Shown: one piece after another, positions 6,103 through 11,577 of the stretch
Position numbering within the stretch: position 1 is the stretch's first letter
Layout: every line of letters starts with the position of its first letter
Source of the DNA: an uncultured Oscillospiraceae bacterium
GTDB taxonomy: Bacteria; Bacillota_A; Clostridia; Oscillospirales; Oscillospiraceae
Length of the DNA stretch: 12,247 nucleotides
Direction of reading: 5' to 3'
NCBI GenBank assembly: GCA_910584605.1
Contig: CAJUAW010000081.1
Location: 1-12,247 of the forward strand
Position numbers and translations under genes: made by a program
Notes under the pieces: generated by a model
What the model saw: the letters and a program-made list of their open reading frames with translations, nothing else
Told to the model about the DNA's origin: nothing
Databases searched by the model: none

Positions 6103-6919
6103 GCCTCAGCACCTCCTCTGCCAGACTGCGGTAGGACTCAGCGGCAGCATTCTTCGGAGCGTAGTCAAAAATGCTCTGCCCGGCGGCGGGACACTCCGCT
6201 ACCTTGATGGAGTATTCTATGGGCCGCTCAAAAACATGAAACGTCTCGCCGTAGATCTCGCCCACACTTTCCCGGACGCTGCGGCACAGCTGAGGCCGGG
6301 ACTGGTACATGGTCAGCAGGATGCCAGCGACCTGGAGTCTGGGGTTGAACCGTTCCCGCACTGACCTTACCAACTCCAGCACCTCCGGGATACCCTCGCT
6401 GGCCAGAAAGTGAGCCTGGACCGGAACGATACAGAAATCCGACGCTGCCAGCGCATTGACGGTCAGCAATTCATGCTTCAATCCGCAGTCGATGATAATG
6501 TAGTCATAGGAGGGACGCAGATGCTCTAACAGTTCAGACATGACACATTCGCTGGCCCGATCAGAATCCCCAACAGCATTGTACTGAGAGAGCTGCATGA
6601 CCTGAAGCCGGGCAGCAGCATCCGACAGCCGGCGGTTGGCAGGGATGAGGTCGATGCCTGTGTCCGTGTGGATGATAGTCTTCCGCAAGTGAAAATCCAG
6701 ATCCTCTGGGTAGTCAATGGCAGACAGTAGAAGGTTGGCAAGGGTGCGAGGCTGCTCGGCAGGGGTGTAGCCCAGCGACGCTGTGAGATTGCTTTGAACA
6801 TCGTTGTCAATCAGGGCAACAGACTTCCCAGCAGCTGCCAATGCAGCTCCCAAATTTAAGGCTGTTGATGTTTTACCACAGCCCCCCTTAAAATTGCTGA
6901 CGCTGTAAATAATTCCCAT
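6095..6919 (-). CDS. parA: ParA/Soj-family partition ATPase
   Basis: The start is the ATG at 6919 (MGIIYSVSNF), 9 bases after GAGGGG; an earlier ATG at 6928 abuts that site with no spacing. The product is a 274-aa ParA of the small type without an N-terminal HTH. It has the deviant Walker A KGGCGKT (11-17), the A-prime motif ALIDNDVQSNLT (35-46) and Walker B YIIIDCG (140-146). ParA forms ATP-dependent dimers on DNA and pulls ParB-bound DNA. Most relatives have CPPS after the Walker B aspartate; here it is CGLKHE, still followed by the usual LLTVNALAASD. The gene follows a strong terminator by about 40 bases and overlaps parB, so the pair is one operon. No clear promoter is seen in the short A/T-rich gap. 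Confidence 0.93.
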   Translation of the reverse strand: MGIIYSVSNFKGGCGKTSTALNLGAALAAAGKSVALIDNDVQSNLTASLGYTPAEQPRTLANLLLSAIDYPEDLDFHLRKTIIHTDTGIDLIPANRRLSDAAARLQVMQLSQYNAVGDSDRASECVMSELLEHLRPSYDYIIIDCGLKHELLTVNALAASDFCIVPVQAHFLASEGIPEVLELVRSVRERFNPRLQVAGILLTMYQSRPQLCRSVRESVGEIYGETFHVFERPIEYSIKVAECPAAGQSIFDYAPKNAAAESYRSLAEEVLRLA

Positions 6920-6959
6920 TCTGCACATCCCCTCATTTTTTATTTCAAATTTTTAACGC

Positions 6960-7017
6960 AAAAAAATGGACCAAATCAGATAAAGGCTTCTTTTATAAGC
7001 ACTTTCTGACTTGGTCC
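6960..7017 (-). terminator. strong rho-independent terminator after the recombinase fragment
   Basis: On the minus strand GGACCAAGTCAGA (7017-7005) pairs with TCTGATTTGGTCC (6980-6968), 12 of 13 matching, and inner pairs (AAGTGCTT/AAGCC) extend the stem. ATTTTTTT follows (6967-6960). The ORF of the recombinase fragment ends inside the hairpin. Confidence 0.85.
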
Positions 7018-7233
7018 TAATATAGCACTATCATCCGAGAAGAAACGGACATGATTCAAGCCCTGTTCTGTGCAATATTTCAGCAGGAAATCACGCTGAT
7101 TCAGGATAGAACCGCTATCGCCGTCTAATTCGTCCTCTTGGGACAGCCGGGTGTAGCAAGCGTTAATCTTGGAGCCGTCAGCGGGGAGGATACCGGGAAC
7201 GAATGCGTTTGTAACTTTATCGTACTGCCACAT
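6976..7233 (-). pseudogene. truncated large serine recombinase (TndX/TnpX-like), N-terminal fragment of 85 aa
   Basis: The start is ATG at 7233 with AAGGAGG 8 bases upstream. Residues 24-68 match the beginning of the resolvase catalytic domain of large serine recombinases: INACYTRLSQEDELDGDS, then GSILNQRDFLLKYCTEQG and HVRFFSDD. The nucleophile Ser is in YTRLS (about residue 31). Relatives continue with DG(Y/F)SG and are about 500-560 aa; here the sequence departs after FFSDD and stops within 17 residues (SAILGPSQKVLIKEAFI) inside a terminator hairpin. The DNA-binding and zinc parts are missing, so it cannot catalyse integration. An excellent promoter and the tnpW gene lie upstream, as in intact elements. 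An internal deletion joining the 5' end to the original 3' end would explain it. Confidence 0.8.
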
Positions 7234-7256
7234 AACTACAGCCTCCTTAAAGTGAC

Positions 7257-7304
7257 AGCCGAACTCTATGTATAGATTATACCATAGAATCCGGCTGTTT
7301 TCAA
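7257..7304 (-). promoter_or_regulatory. sigma-A promoter of the recombinase, lying in an imperfect palindrome
   Basis: On the minus strand TTGAAA (7304-7299), a 17-base spacer and TATAAT (7281-7276) form a near-consensus promoter, with the start about 40 bases before the ATG. The -10 lies in the centre of an inverted repeat with 14-base arms (7257-7270 and 7283-7296, 12/14 paired, AGCCGnAnTCTATG). A dimeric repressor or the recombinase binding there would block transcription. Confidence 0.8.
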
Positions 7305-7307
7305 CGA

Positions 7308-7478
7308 TTATTTGCCGCTTTCCAATACTTTTTTGGATTCTTTTAAGATGATGCGGCGCATTTTCTGGGCGGCTGTCTCTGTGGCGGTTTTTGAATAACT
7401 TGAGGTCACAATGTATGTTGTGCCGCCTATCTGACGTTCCATTGTTGGGCCGGGTATCCCTCCATCGGAGGAGAACAT
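7308..7478 (-). CDS. tnpW: TnpW-family small transposon-encoded protein, 56 aa
   Basis: The frame runs from ATG (7478) to TAA (7310-7308), with AGGGGGTGAT just upstream. The core ERQIGGTTYIVTSSYSKTAT followed by ETAAQKMRRIIL is the hallmark of the TnpW family first named on Tn4451-type elements: a short beta hairpin from (R)xIGGTTYIVTS and a helix from TAT.TA..KM.RII. The role of TnpW is not known; these genes sit next to large serine recombinase genes. Here it lies directly upstream of the truncated recombinase and downstream of rep, in the same orientation. The extra N-terminus (MFSSDGGIPGPT) is Gly/Pro-rich; M13 is a possible alternative start but lacks its own ribosome-binding site. Confidence 0.85.
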   Translation of the reverse strand: MFSSDGGIPGPTMERQIGGTTYIVTSSYSKTATETAAQKMRRIILKESKKVLESGK

Positions 7479-7577
7479 GTGTATCACCCCCTATCTTTTT
7501 TTCTTTTCAAAGGTGTGCCCTGCGGGGCACTCGTGGGATTTATTGGGGGCCCCTCTGCTTCTGCCTGCTTCTCCTGT

Positions 7578-8603
7578 TCACTTTGGGAATGGTAGTTCCC
7601 CCTGCTCTGCTTCCTCTGCCTCTTTCACCCATTCCGGTACGGGGGGAGGTGGGGGAAAAATATAGTCCAGGCCGGGGCCGTGGTCTATCGGCTCTCTGTC
7701 CTCTCGATACTCTATTACATGGTGGATTCTCCGCAGAAACGCTTTCCACGTCGCTGGCTCGTTGATCTGTACGTTCGGATATTGCTCCCGCAAATCTATG
7801 TTGCTGATGATATATACCCTCTCATAACACGCCTGCCGGTTGGCGTATCTCGCTGGTAACGCCAGCGGATACCCGTCAAGATAGTCCAGCATATCCCCAA
7901 TTAGCAGACTGCTCCGAAACTCGTCCAGACATAAAACAGGCTCCTGGGCATATCGGTCAAACGGGTGGCTGTAGTCTGTCACCCGGTAGACACTGGAATA
8001 GCCGTGGGCCTCCATATCACCCCTGGTCTTGCCTGTCGCTGTCGGCCCGAAGATGTACGTCACTTCTACGTCTCGCCATTGCTCTCGATAGAGGGCTTCT
8101 AAGATGTCCTGCCGTATCTTGTCCATCAGGTGAATATGCTTTGCGCTGTCCGGGTTTGCCGCCATGATTTCGGCGTTGCTCATTCCCGCCTTGATTTTGC
8201 TGTACAGCTCGGCTATGTCGCTTCGGGCTCCTTGCCCCGGTTCCTCTGGTATCTCGCCCCATTCCTCGAACGTGTCCGGGACCCTCGTATCTGCTTTTTC
8301 GTCCTCGGACCACTTTCCTGTCTTCTCCACATACGCCCGGTTCTCCGCTATACTGCCTCGGGCCGCTTCAATGTGTGCTTCCGGAAAGCGCTTCTTCACC
8401 GTGGAGAACTTAGCTGGACTTTTCAGCACCATAAACAGGTGCGTGTGCGGCGTATGCGTGTCAAGTCCTATCTCGTCCCCCATGCACCAATATACAAGGG
8501 ACTTGAACTCTTCCAGGGCCTTCTTGATTGCGTCATGGTCCAGCCCCTTGTCCGCTGGGTTGTTGACTGTGACCTGCCACTTTCTGGCTTGTCTGTCTGC
8601 CAT
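7578..8603 (-). CDS. rep: CRESS-DNA-type rolling-circle replication initiator (HUH endonuclease + SF3 helicase)
   Basis: This 341-aa protein has both domains of CRESS-DNA virus/plasmid Reps. The HUH nuclease motifs are WQVTVNN (9-15, motif I), PHTHLFMV with His53 and His55 (motif II, metal binding) and AYVEK with Tyr91 and Lys94 (motif III, nicking tyrosine). The superfamily 3 helicase motifs are Walker A GPTATGKT (186-193), Walker B VLCLDE (223-228) and motif C IISN (265-268). The FLRRIHHV block resembles the arginine-finger region. The C-terminus is proline-rich and acidic. Such enzymes nick a stem-loop origin and drive rolling-circle replication. The ATG at 8603 follows AGGAGGTG by 7 bases. 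A hairpin cluster lies 140-180 bases upstream. Similar Reps occur on bacterial pCRESS-type plasmids and integrated elements; this copy appears intact. Confidence 0.92.
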   Translation of the reverse strand: MADRQARKWQVTVNNPADKGLDHDAIKKALEEFKSLVYWCMGDEIGLDTHTPHTHLFMVLKSPAKFSTVKKRFPEAHIEAARGSIAENRAYVEKTGKWSEDEKADTRVPDTFEEWGEIPEEPGQGARSDIAELYSKIKAGMSNAEIMAANPDSAKHIHLMDKIRQDILEALYREQWRDVEVTYIFGPTATGKTRGDMEAHGYSSVYRVTDYSHPFDRYAQEPVLCLDEFRSSLLIGDMLDYLDGYPLALPARYANRQACYERVYIISNIDLREQYPNVQINEPATWKAFLRRIHHVIEYREDREPIDHGPGLDYIFPPPPPVPEWVKEAEEAEQGELPFPK

Positions 8604-8740
8604 TCATGCTCACCTCCTTCCTGCCCTGACTGGGGATAGCCTGATTATAGGCGGTCACAATTTCCAGAACATTTTTTCTCTGGCAAGATTTGTTGCTACT
8701 TTGACATATGGTGATTTTTGGAAATACAAAATACTAAAGT
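8604..8740. other. A/T-rich leader of rep with candidate promoters
   Basis: On the minus strand a perfect TATAAT lies at 8649-8644, 41 bases before the rep ATG, but no good -35 is seen at 16-18 bases. CCAGA/TCTGG arms near 8665-8685 could form a hairpin over that position. On the plus strand TTGACA (8701-8706) and TACAAA (8725-8730, 18-base spacer) form a weak promoter pointing at the origin hairpin. Confidence 0.35.
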
Positions 8741-8786
8741 CGTCAAAAGGGTAACACTTACCTTTTGACGTGGCGGCTCTGCCGCC
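8741..8786. repeat. tandem hairpins, candidate rolling-circle origin
   Basis: CGTCAAAAGG (8741-8750) and CCTTTTGACG (8761-8770) are perfect 10-base arms. The loop GTAACACTTA can pair further (GTAA/TTAC, with one bulged G), leaving a 3-base CAC tip. One base later GGCGGC/GCCGCC (8772-8777, 8781-8786, loop TCT) forms a second hairpin. It sits upstream of rep at the A/T to G/C boundary, as expected for the stem-loop nicked by an HUH Rep. The nick site is not proven. Confidence 0.65.
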
Positions 8787-8793
8787 GGAGGGT

Positions 8794-8913
8794 CAAGCCA
8801 TACGACGGTGCCGCCGCTCCGCTCGGCGTTTCGCTCCGCTCCTCGCTCTCGCTCCCACTGGCGCTCCCCGTCGGCGGCGTCCGGGGTCCGCCGCTCGTTG
8901 GTGATATGGCTTG
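8794..8913. repeat. long inverted repeat around a G/C-rich spacer, possible single-strand origin
   Basis: CAAGCCATA (8794-8802) and TATGGCTTG (8905-8913) are perfect 9-base arms. Between them lie about 100 bases rich in CGCTCCGCTC-type units and CCGCCG/CGGCGG segments that can pair internally. No coding frame is supported. On single-stranded DNA this would fold into a large structure. It may serve lagging-strand initiation or termination, by analogy with rolling-circle plasmids. Confidence 0.55.
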
Positions 8914-8925
8914 CTGGGGCGGCAT

Positions 8926-8950
8926 AAAAAAAGACCCCCGTCCGGGGGCC
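8926..8950 (-). terminator. rho-independent terminator of the 89/182/107-aa operon
   Basis: On the minus strand GGCCCCCGGACGGGGGTC is followed by seven T, starting 5 bases after the TGA at 8958-8956. It insulates the origin region from the operon. Confidence 0.9.
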
Positions 8951-8955
8951 TTATA

Positions 8956-9279
8956 TCAGGCGGTGTGGCTGACGGACACATACAAGAACGTGCCGCAACC
9001 GCAGGGGCACATATACGCCTGCACATTGTACGGCTCGAACCGTTCAGCGCCAGGGAGGGCGTTGTGATGTTCCAGGTAGGACACCAGCTTGTCAAGTGCC
9101 TCTGCCGGGTCGATGGTGTCCGCTACGCTGTCAGGAACACGGGCCATTTGGGTATAGACACGGTGCGGCCCATAGTCACGAACCTCCGTTATATCCTCGC
9201 CATCGTTGGGGAATATCCCCAACGACAGCAGGAACCCAACAAGGATGTTGTGGGCAACTTGATTCAATCTCTTTGTCAC
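8956..9279 (-). CDS. hypothetical protein with CxCxC cluster, 107 aa
   Basis: The start is GTG at 9279, touching the TGA of the previous gene and preceded by AGGAAGG about 7 bases upstream. The N-terminus is amphipathic (NQVAHNILVGFLLSLGIF). The middle is acidic (IDPAEALDKLVSYLEHHNALPG) and the C-terminus is YMCPCGCGTFLYVSV with Cys91, Cys93 and Cys95. A CPCGC cluster could bind zinc or form a small metal site with other residues, though only three Cys are present. It closes the operon before the terminator. I do not recognise the family. The gene next to the origin could encode a replication accessory protein, which is inference from position. Confidence 0.75.
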   Translation of the reverse strand: MTKRLNQVAHNILVGFLLSLGIFPNDGEDITEVRDYGPHRVYTQMARVPDSVADTIDPAEALDKLVSYLEHHNALPGAERFEPYNVQAYMCPCGCGTFLYVSVSHTA

Positions 9280-9828
9280 TCAATATCCTTCCTGACTTCC
9301 ATTTTTTAATATATATAGGGTCCGCTGAATTTCTTCCATGGTAAAAGGTACTATAGAAAAAAATACCTGTCCCTCCAATAAGTTCCCATGGGCTACAATT
9401 TGCAAATTGCGATACCCTCGCTGAGCTGTATAGTTTCCGAGAGATTGATTTAATACAGACACCATTCTACTCGTATCTGTGGTTGAGTATAAAAAACTCA
9501 TCCCGCTTTTTCCGGCAATGGCTCGGGAAAAAACGTATTTGAACATAACACCTCGTTGGGGGTCACATGTAACGCGTTTTCCAACTGGAGCTAGGTGTGA
9601 TGGCAGTTTCGCTGGTTGTTCTAAATTACAACGGTGATAACAACCTGAAACACAATCCACCATAGCTTGACCCAAAGAACAGTAATAAGGACTATTCTCT
9701 AAAAGCGATATGTCTTGCTCTGTTAGTGTAAATATATTATTTGTGGTTGCTACCGGGGGGGTCCGATACAAAAGTATATACACCACCCAAAAGACAACTA
9801 CTAAAATAAAAATATGTCCCAAACTCAT
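9280..9828 (-). CDS. single-pass membrane protein with cysteine-rich extracytoplasmic domain, 182 aa
   Basis: The start is the ATG at 9828 (MSLGHIFILV), 5 bases after AAGGAGGTA; the frame also has an ATG 5 codons earlier that lies before that site. Residues 5-21 form a transmembrane anchor (HIFILVVVFWVVYILLY) with no cleavage site. The rest is soluble, with Cys at 50, 59, 63, 67 and 88 in YYCSLGQAMVDCVSGC and YHRCNLEQ, and a beta-rich C-terminal half (QIVAHGNLLEGQVFFSIVPF). Cysteine spacing could allow disulfides outside or metal binding inside, depending on topology. The region is clearly more A/T-rich than neighbouring genes. No family is recognised. It is directly followed by the 107-aa gene, stop and start touching. 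Confidence 0.8.
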   Translation of the reverse strand: MSLGHIFILVVVFWVVYILLYRTPPVATTNNIFTLTEQDISLLENSPYYCSLGQAMVDCVSGCYHRCNLEQPAKLPSHLAPVGKRVTCDPQRGVMFKYVFSRAIAGKSGMSFLYSTTDTSRMVSVLNQSLGNYTAQRGYRNLQIVAHGNLLEGQVFFSIVPFTMEEIQRTLYILKNGSQEGY

Positions 9829-9855
9829 AGTTACCTCCTTCATTATGGGCCGGGA

Positions 9856-9933
9856 CCTGGGGGAGCTGCAAAGAGCGTCCCCCAGGGCGGCAGTGATTTT
9901 GTTTCGGTCAAGCGATGATTATATTATCATCGC
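9856..9933. repeat. two hairpins between the 89-aa and 182-aa genes
   Basis: CCTGGGGGA (9856-9864) and TCCCCCAGG (9878-9886) are perfect 9-base arms with a 13-base loop that can pair GCT/AGC. GCGATGAT (9912-9919) and ATCATCGC (9926-9933) form a second hairpin covering the last codons of the 89-aa gene (DDNIIIA). Neither is followed by a T-run on the minus strand, so they may stabilise the upstream mRNA or be processing sites rather than terminators. Confidence 0.6.
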
Positions 9934-10177
9934 CCACCAGCTTGAGTGTTGCGACCTTGCCATAACGGTTGTAAAAAACTTCAACCATTTGACTAGGTGC
10001 CGGAACAAAGTCCAGGGTGGCCAGCTTTGCGGTGGTCAGGAAGAAGTGGTCTGTGGTTTCTCCCTGTCCCCGCCTGGGGTCCATTGTCTCCGTCGTGTAC
10101 AACGTCTTCCCCTCAATGGGTTTATCCGAATCCTTAGGGGTGAAGTTGGTATCGGCGATACCGACAATTTTGGCCAC
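9908..10177 (-). CDS. small beta-rich protein, possible single-stranded-DNA-binding protein, 89 aa
   Basis: The start is GTG at 10177, 7 bases after AGGAGG; the frame extends upstream to 10414, but that part overlaps the promoter and hairpins and looks non-coding (Pro/Ser-rich shadow). The product begins VAKIVGIADTNFTPKD and continues as alternating strands: GKTLYTTETM, DHFFLTTAKLATLDF, SQMVEVFYNRYGKVATLKLV. There is no signal peptide, helix bundle or membrane segment. The strand pattern and the V-E-V-x-Y-N-R-x-G-K-V block suggest a small five-stranded beta barrel of OB type. Small OB-fold ssDNA-binding proteins accompany Reps in rolling-circle plasmids and filamentous phages, and this gene leads the operon beside the origin. 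The function is inferred from shape and context, not from a recognised family. Confidence 0.75.
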   Translation of the reverse strand: MAKIVGIADTNFTPKDSDKPIEGKTLYTTETMDPRRGQGETTDHFFLTTAKLATLDFVPAPSQMVEVFYNRYGKVATLKLVGDDNIIIA

Positions 10178-10307
10178 GATATTTCCTCCTTTCTTCTTTG
10201 GTGCCCGGCTCGCCGTCCCTTGGGGGGACGGTGCTGACCCTTGCCGGGGTTGTGGCGACACTGCGCCAGAGCACAGGGGGAAGGAACCTTTCCCTCCGTG
10301 CAACCCT
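10178..10307 (-). promoter_or_regulatory. structured 5' leader of the 89-aa operon
   Basis: With transcription starting near 10301, the leader is about 125 bases. It holds an imperfect hairpin from the first base (10271-10301, GCAC...GTGC arms around a G/A-rich and C/T-rich stem). A perfect 7-base hairpin (10213-10219 with 10225-10231, CCGTCCC/GGGACGG) follows before the ribosome-binding site. No T-tract follows either stem. It may control translation or stability, or serve as a DNA structure for replication. Confidence 0.5.
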
Positions 10308-10336
10308 ATACTAACGCGGTCGATTTTGTTTGTAAA
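10308..10336 (-). promoter_or_regulatory. promoter of the 89/182/107-aa operon
   Basis: On the minus strand TTTACA (10336-10331) and TAGTAT (10313-10308) are separated by 17 bases. The -35 matches 5/6 and the -10 4/6. The operon then runs to the terminator at 8926. Confidence 0.6.
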
Positions 10337-10550
10337 ACGGCATATTTTGCTGTTTTTAATAACTTTTTTGAGGAAAATTGGCTTTAATTTCAGGTGAAGG
10401 ACGTCTTGGAACATATGCTAAGCATTGGCGCATAAATTGATAGGCATTGTCAACCAGCCCTCAGACGTGTTTTTTCTTGAAATCGCAAAATTTCATAACT
10501 TTTTCTTTAGTTTACAAGGGACAATCAAAAATCATACTGGCAAATTGCAC
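10337..10550. other. A/T-rich intergenic region without a gene
   Basis: This stretch lies between the lipoprotein terminator and the next promoter. It holds A/T-rich runs, a small palindrome ATGCTAAGCAT (10415-10425) and a TTGACA on the minus strand near 10450 that lacks a matching -10. No coding frame is supported. An upstream regulator site is possible but not shown. Confidence 0.5.
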
Positions 10551-10580
10551 AAAAAAGAGGCCTCCGGTTTTGGAGGCCTC
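10551..10580 (-). terminator. rho-independent terminator of the lipoprotein gene
   Basis: On the minus strand GAGGCCTCC (10580-10572) pairs perfectly with GGAGGCCTC (10565-10557) around a 6-base loop and is followed by six T (10556-10551). It lies 20 bases after the TAA. Confidence 0.95.
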
Positions 10581-10600
10581 CTGGCTGTGTTGATATTAGG

Positions 10601-11371
10601 TTATTGACCAAAGGTTATGTTTCCCCAGGCTTCTTTTAGTTCTTCTTCAGTCGGATCTGAACCATCTACGATCCATCCTTCTGCTTCTCGTTGTCTCATA
10701 TTTTCCATGCTTTGCTTCATCATGTTGCGCTCACTCGCACTTGTCATATTTTCATAGACTGTTTTTTGCTCAGGAGTTAAGGTTTCATAGAAAGCCTGGT
10801 TCCAACCGTCTTTATTTTGTTGGCTTGTACTGGATTGCTGAGGTTGTTGGGGTTGGGTGGTTCCACCATTAAGTATGGTGCCTATGTATTCTTCTTCTTC
10901 AGGAGTTAATTCTTCTGTTCTTCCTTCAGCTATTGTACCTCCACCTTGTTCAAATGCTTCCCACATTTGTCTTTCTATTTCTGCATACTGTTCAGGTGTT
11001 AGATCATCTCCATAGGAGCTGCCTGGTTGTGAAGTTGGAGGAGTAGTTTGTGGAACTGCCGTCTTGGGGGACTGTTCCGGGGGTTCCTTTGGTGTCTCCG
11101 AGGGGGTGGTTTCTTCCGGGGGTTGGCTTGCCTCGGTTTTATCAAGGTCTGCCGGGGTGGTGTCGGAAAGCTGGTCCGGGTGTGCTGGGGCCTGCTCCGG
11201 CGGCTCTGATTCGGGGGACGTTAACGGCTCCGGGGTGGATACGTCCGCTTGCGTTGACGTTGCGGCCTGGGGCGGGTCTGGCTCCGTAGGCTGGTCTGCC
11301 TGAGGCTTGTGACAGGCTGTCAAGGACAGGAGCAACGCCAGCGACAAGCTAAATAAAAGCGCCTTTTTCAC
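10601..11371 (-). CDS. secreted lipoprotein with disordered Pro/Thr/Glu stalk and LTPE repeats, 256 aa
   Basis: The start is GTG at 11371, preceded by GAGGAGGT 9 bases away. The signal peptide is MKKALLFSLSLALLLSLTAC with lipobox LTAC, so Cys20 should be lipidated and the protein held on the outer face of the membrane. Residues 21-120 are a low-complexity Pro/Thr/Glu/Gln linker. The C-terminal half has helices each opened by an LTPE motif: LTPEQYAEIERQMWEAFEQGGG (124), LTPEEEEYIGTIL (155), LTPEQKTVYENM (198) and a related DPTEEELKEAWGN (239). The gene is single, with its own terminator. Codon use changes near 11040: the stalk half is GC-rich and the C-terminal half A/T-richer, suggesting a composite. 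No family is recognised; a surface exclusion or receptor role is only speculation. Confidence 0.85.
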   Translation of the reverse strand: MKKALLFSLSLALLLSLTACHKPQADQPTEPDPPQAATSTQADVSTPEPLTSPESEPPEQAPAHPDQLSDTTPADLDKTEASQPPEETTPSETPKEPPEQSPKTAVPQTTPPTSQPGSSYGDDLTPEQYAEIERQMWEAFEQGGGTIAEGRTEELTPEEEEYIGTILNGGTTQPQQPQQSSTSQQNKDGWNQAFYETLTPEQKTVYENMTSASERNMMKQSMENMRQREAEGWIVDGSDPTEEELKEAWGNITFGQ

Positions 11372-11424
11372 AGTGTGTGTACCTCCTCATATCTTATCAG
11401 GTTTTCCAATCTCGCCAGTACTCA

Positions 11425-11457
11425 CCCTTGGGGGTGGGACCTCCCGGCCCCCATGGG
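11425..11457. repeat. G/C-rich hairpin in the leader of the lipoprotein gene
   Basis: CCC-T-TGGGGG (11425-11434) pairs with CCCCCA-T-GGG (11448-11457) except for one mismatch, and GGGA/TCCC in the loop can add pairs. On the minus strand it lies about 55 bases before the lipoprotein start. On the plus strand only TTTT follows, so it is not a convincing terminator. Confidence 0.5.
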
Positions 11458-11542
11458 TTTTCCTGGAAGACGGCAAAGCGGCGCAGGGGTTGTAAATCCC
11501 TACACCGCCGAAAGCTACGCACACAAGCCATTGATTTCCCCA

Positions 11543-11571
11543 TTGATTATTGCCGGGAAAACCGTTATAAT
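11543..11571 (+). promoter_or_regulatory. sigma-A promoter on the plus strand, ahead of a non-coding stretch
   Basis: TTGATT (11543-11548), a 17-base spacer and a perfect TATAAT (11566-11571) predict a start near 11578. No credible gene follows for more than 500 bases, which points to an RNA product. Confidence 0.65.
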
Positions 11572-11577
11572 GGACTT

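Noticed and set aside
7515..7530. GTGCCC/GGGCAC hairpin between rep and tnpW
   Set aside because: The stem is only 6 bases and no T-run follows on the minus strand, so a terminator call is not supported.
7578..10177. Interpretation as a filamentous-phage (inovirus) prophage
   Set aside because: Rep and an OB-like candidate are present, but there is no Zot-like ATPase and no small coat protein with signal peptide. A plasmid-like replicon fits better.
10178..10414. N-terminal extension of the 89-aa protein to an ATG at 10414
   Set aside because: The extension would cross a good promoter and two hairpins, has Pro/Ser-rich non-protein-like sequence, and an AGGAGG sits at the correct distance from the GTG at 10177.
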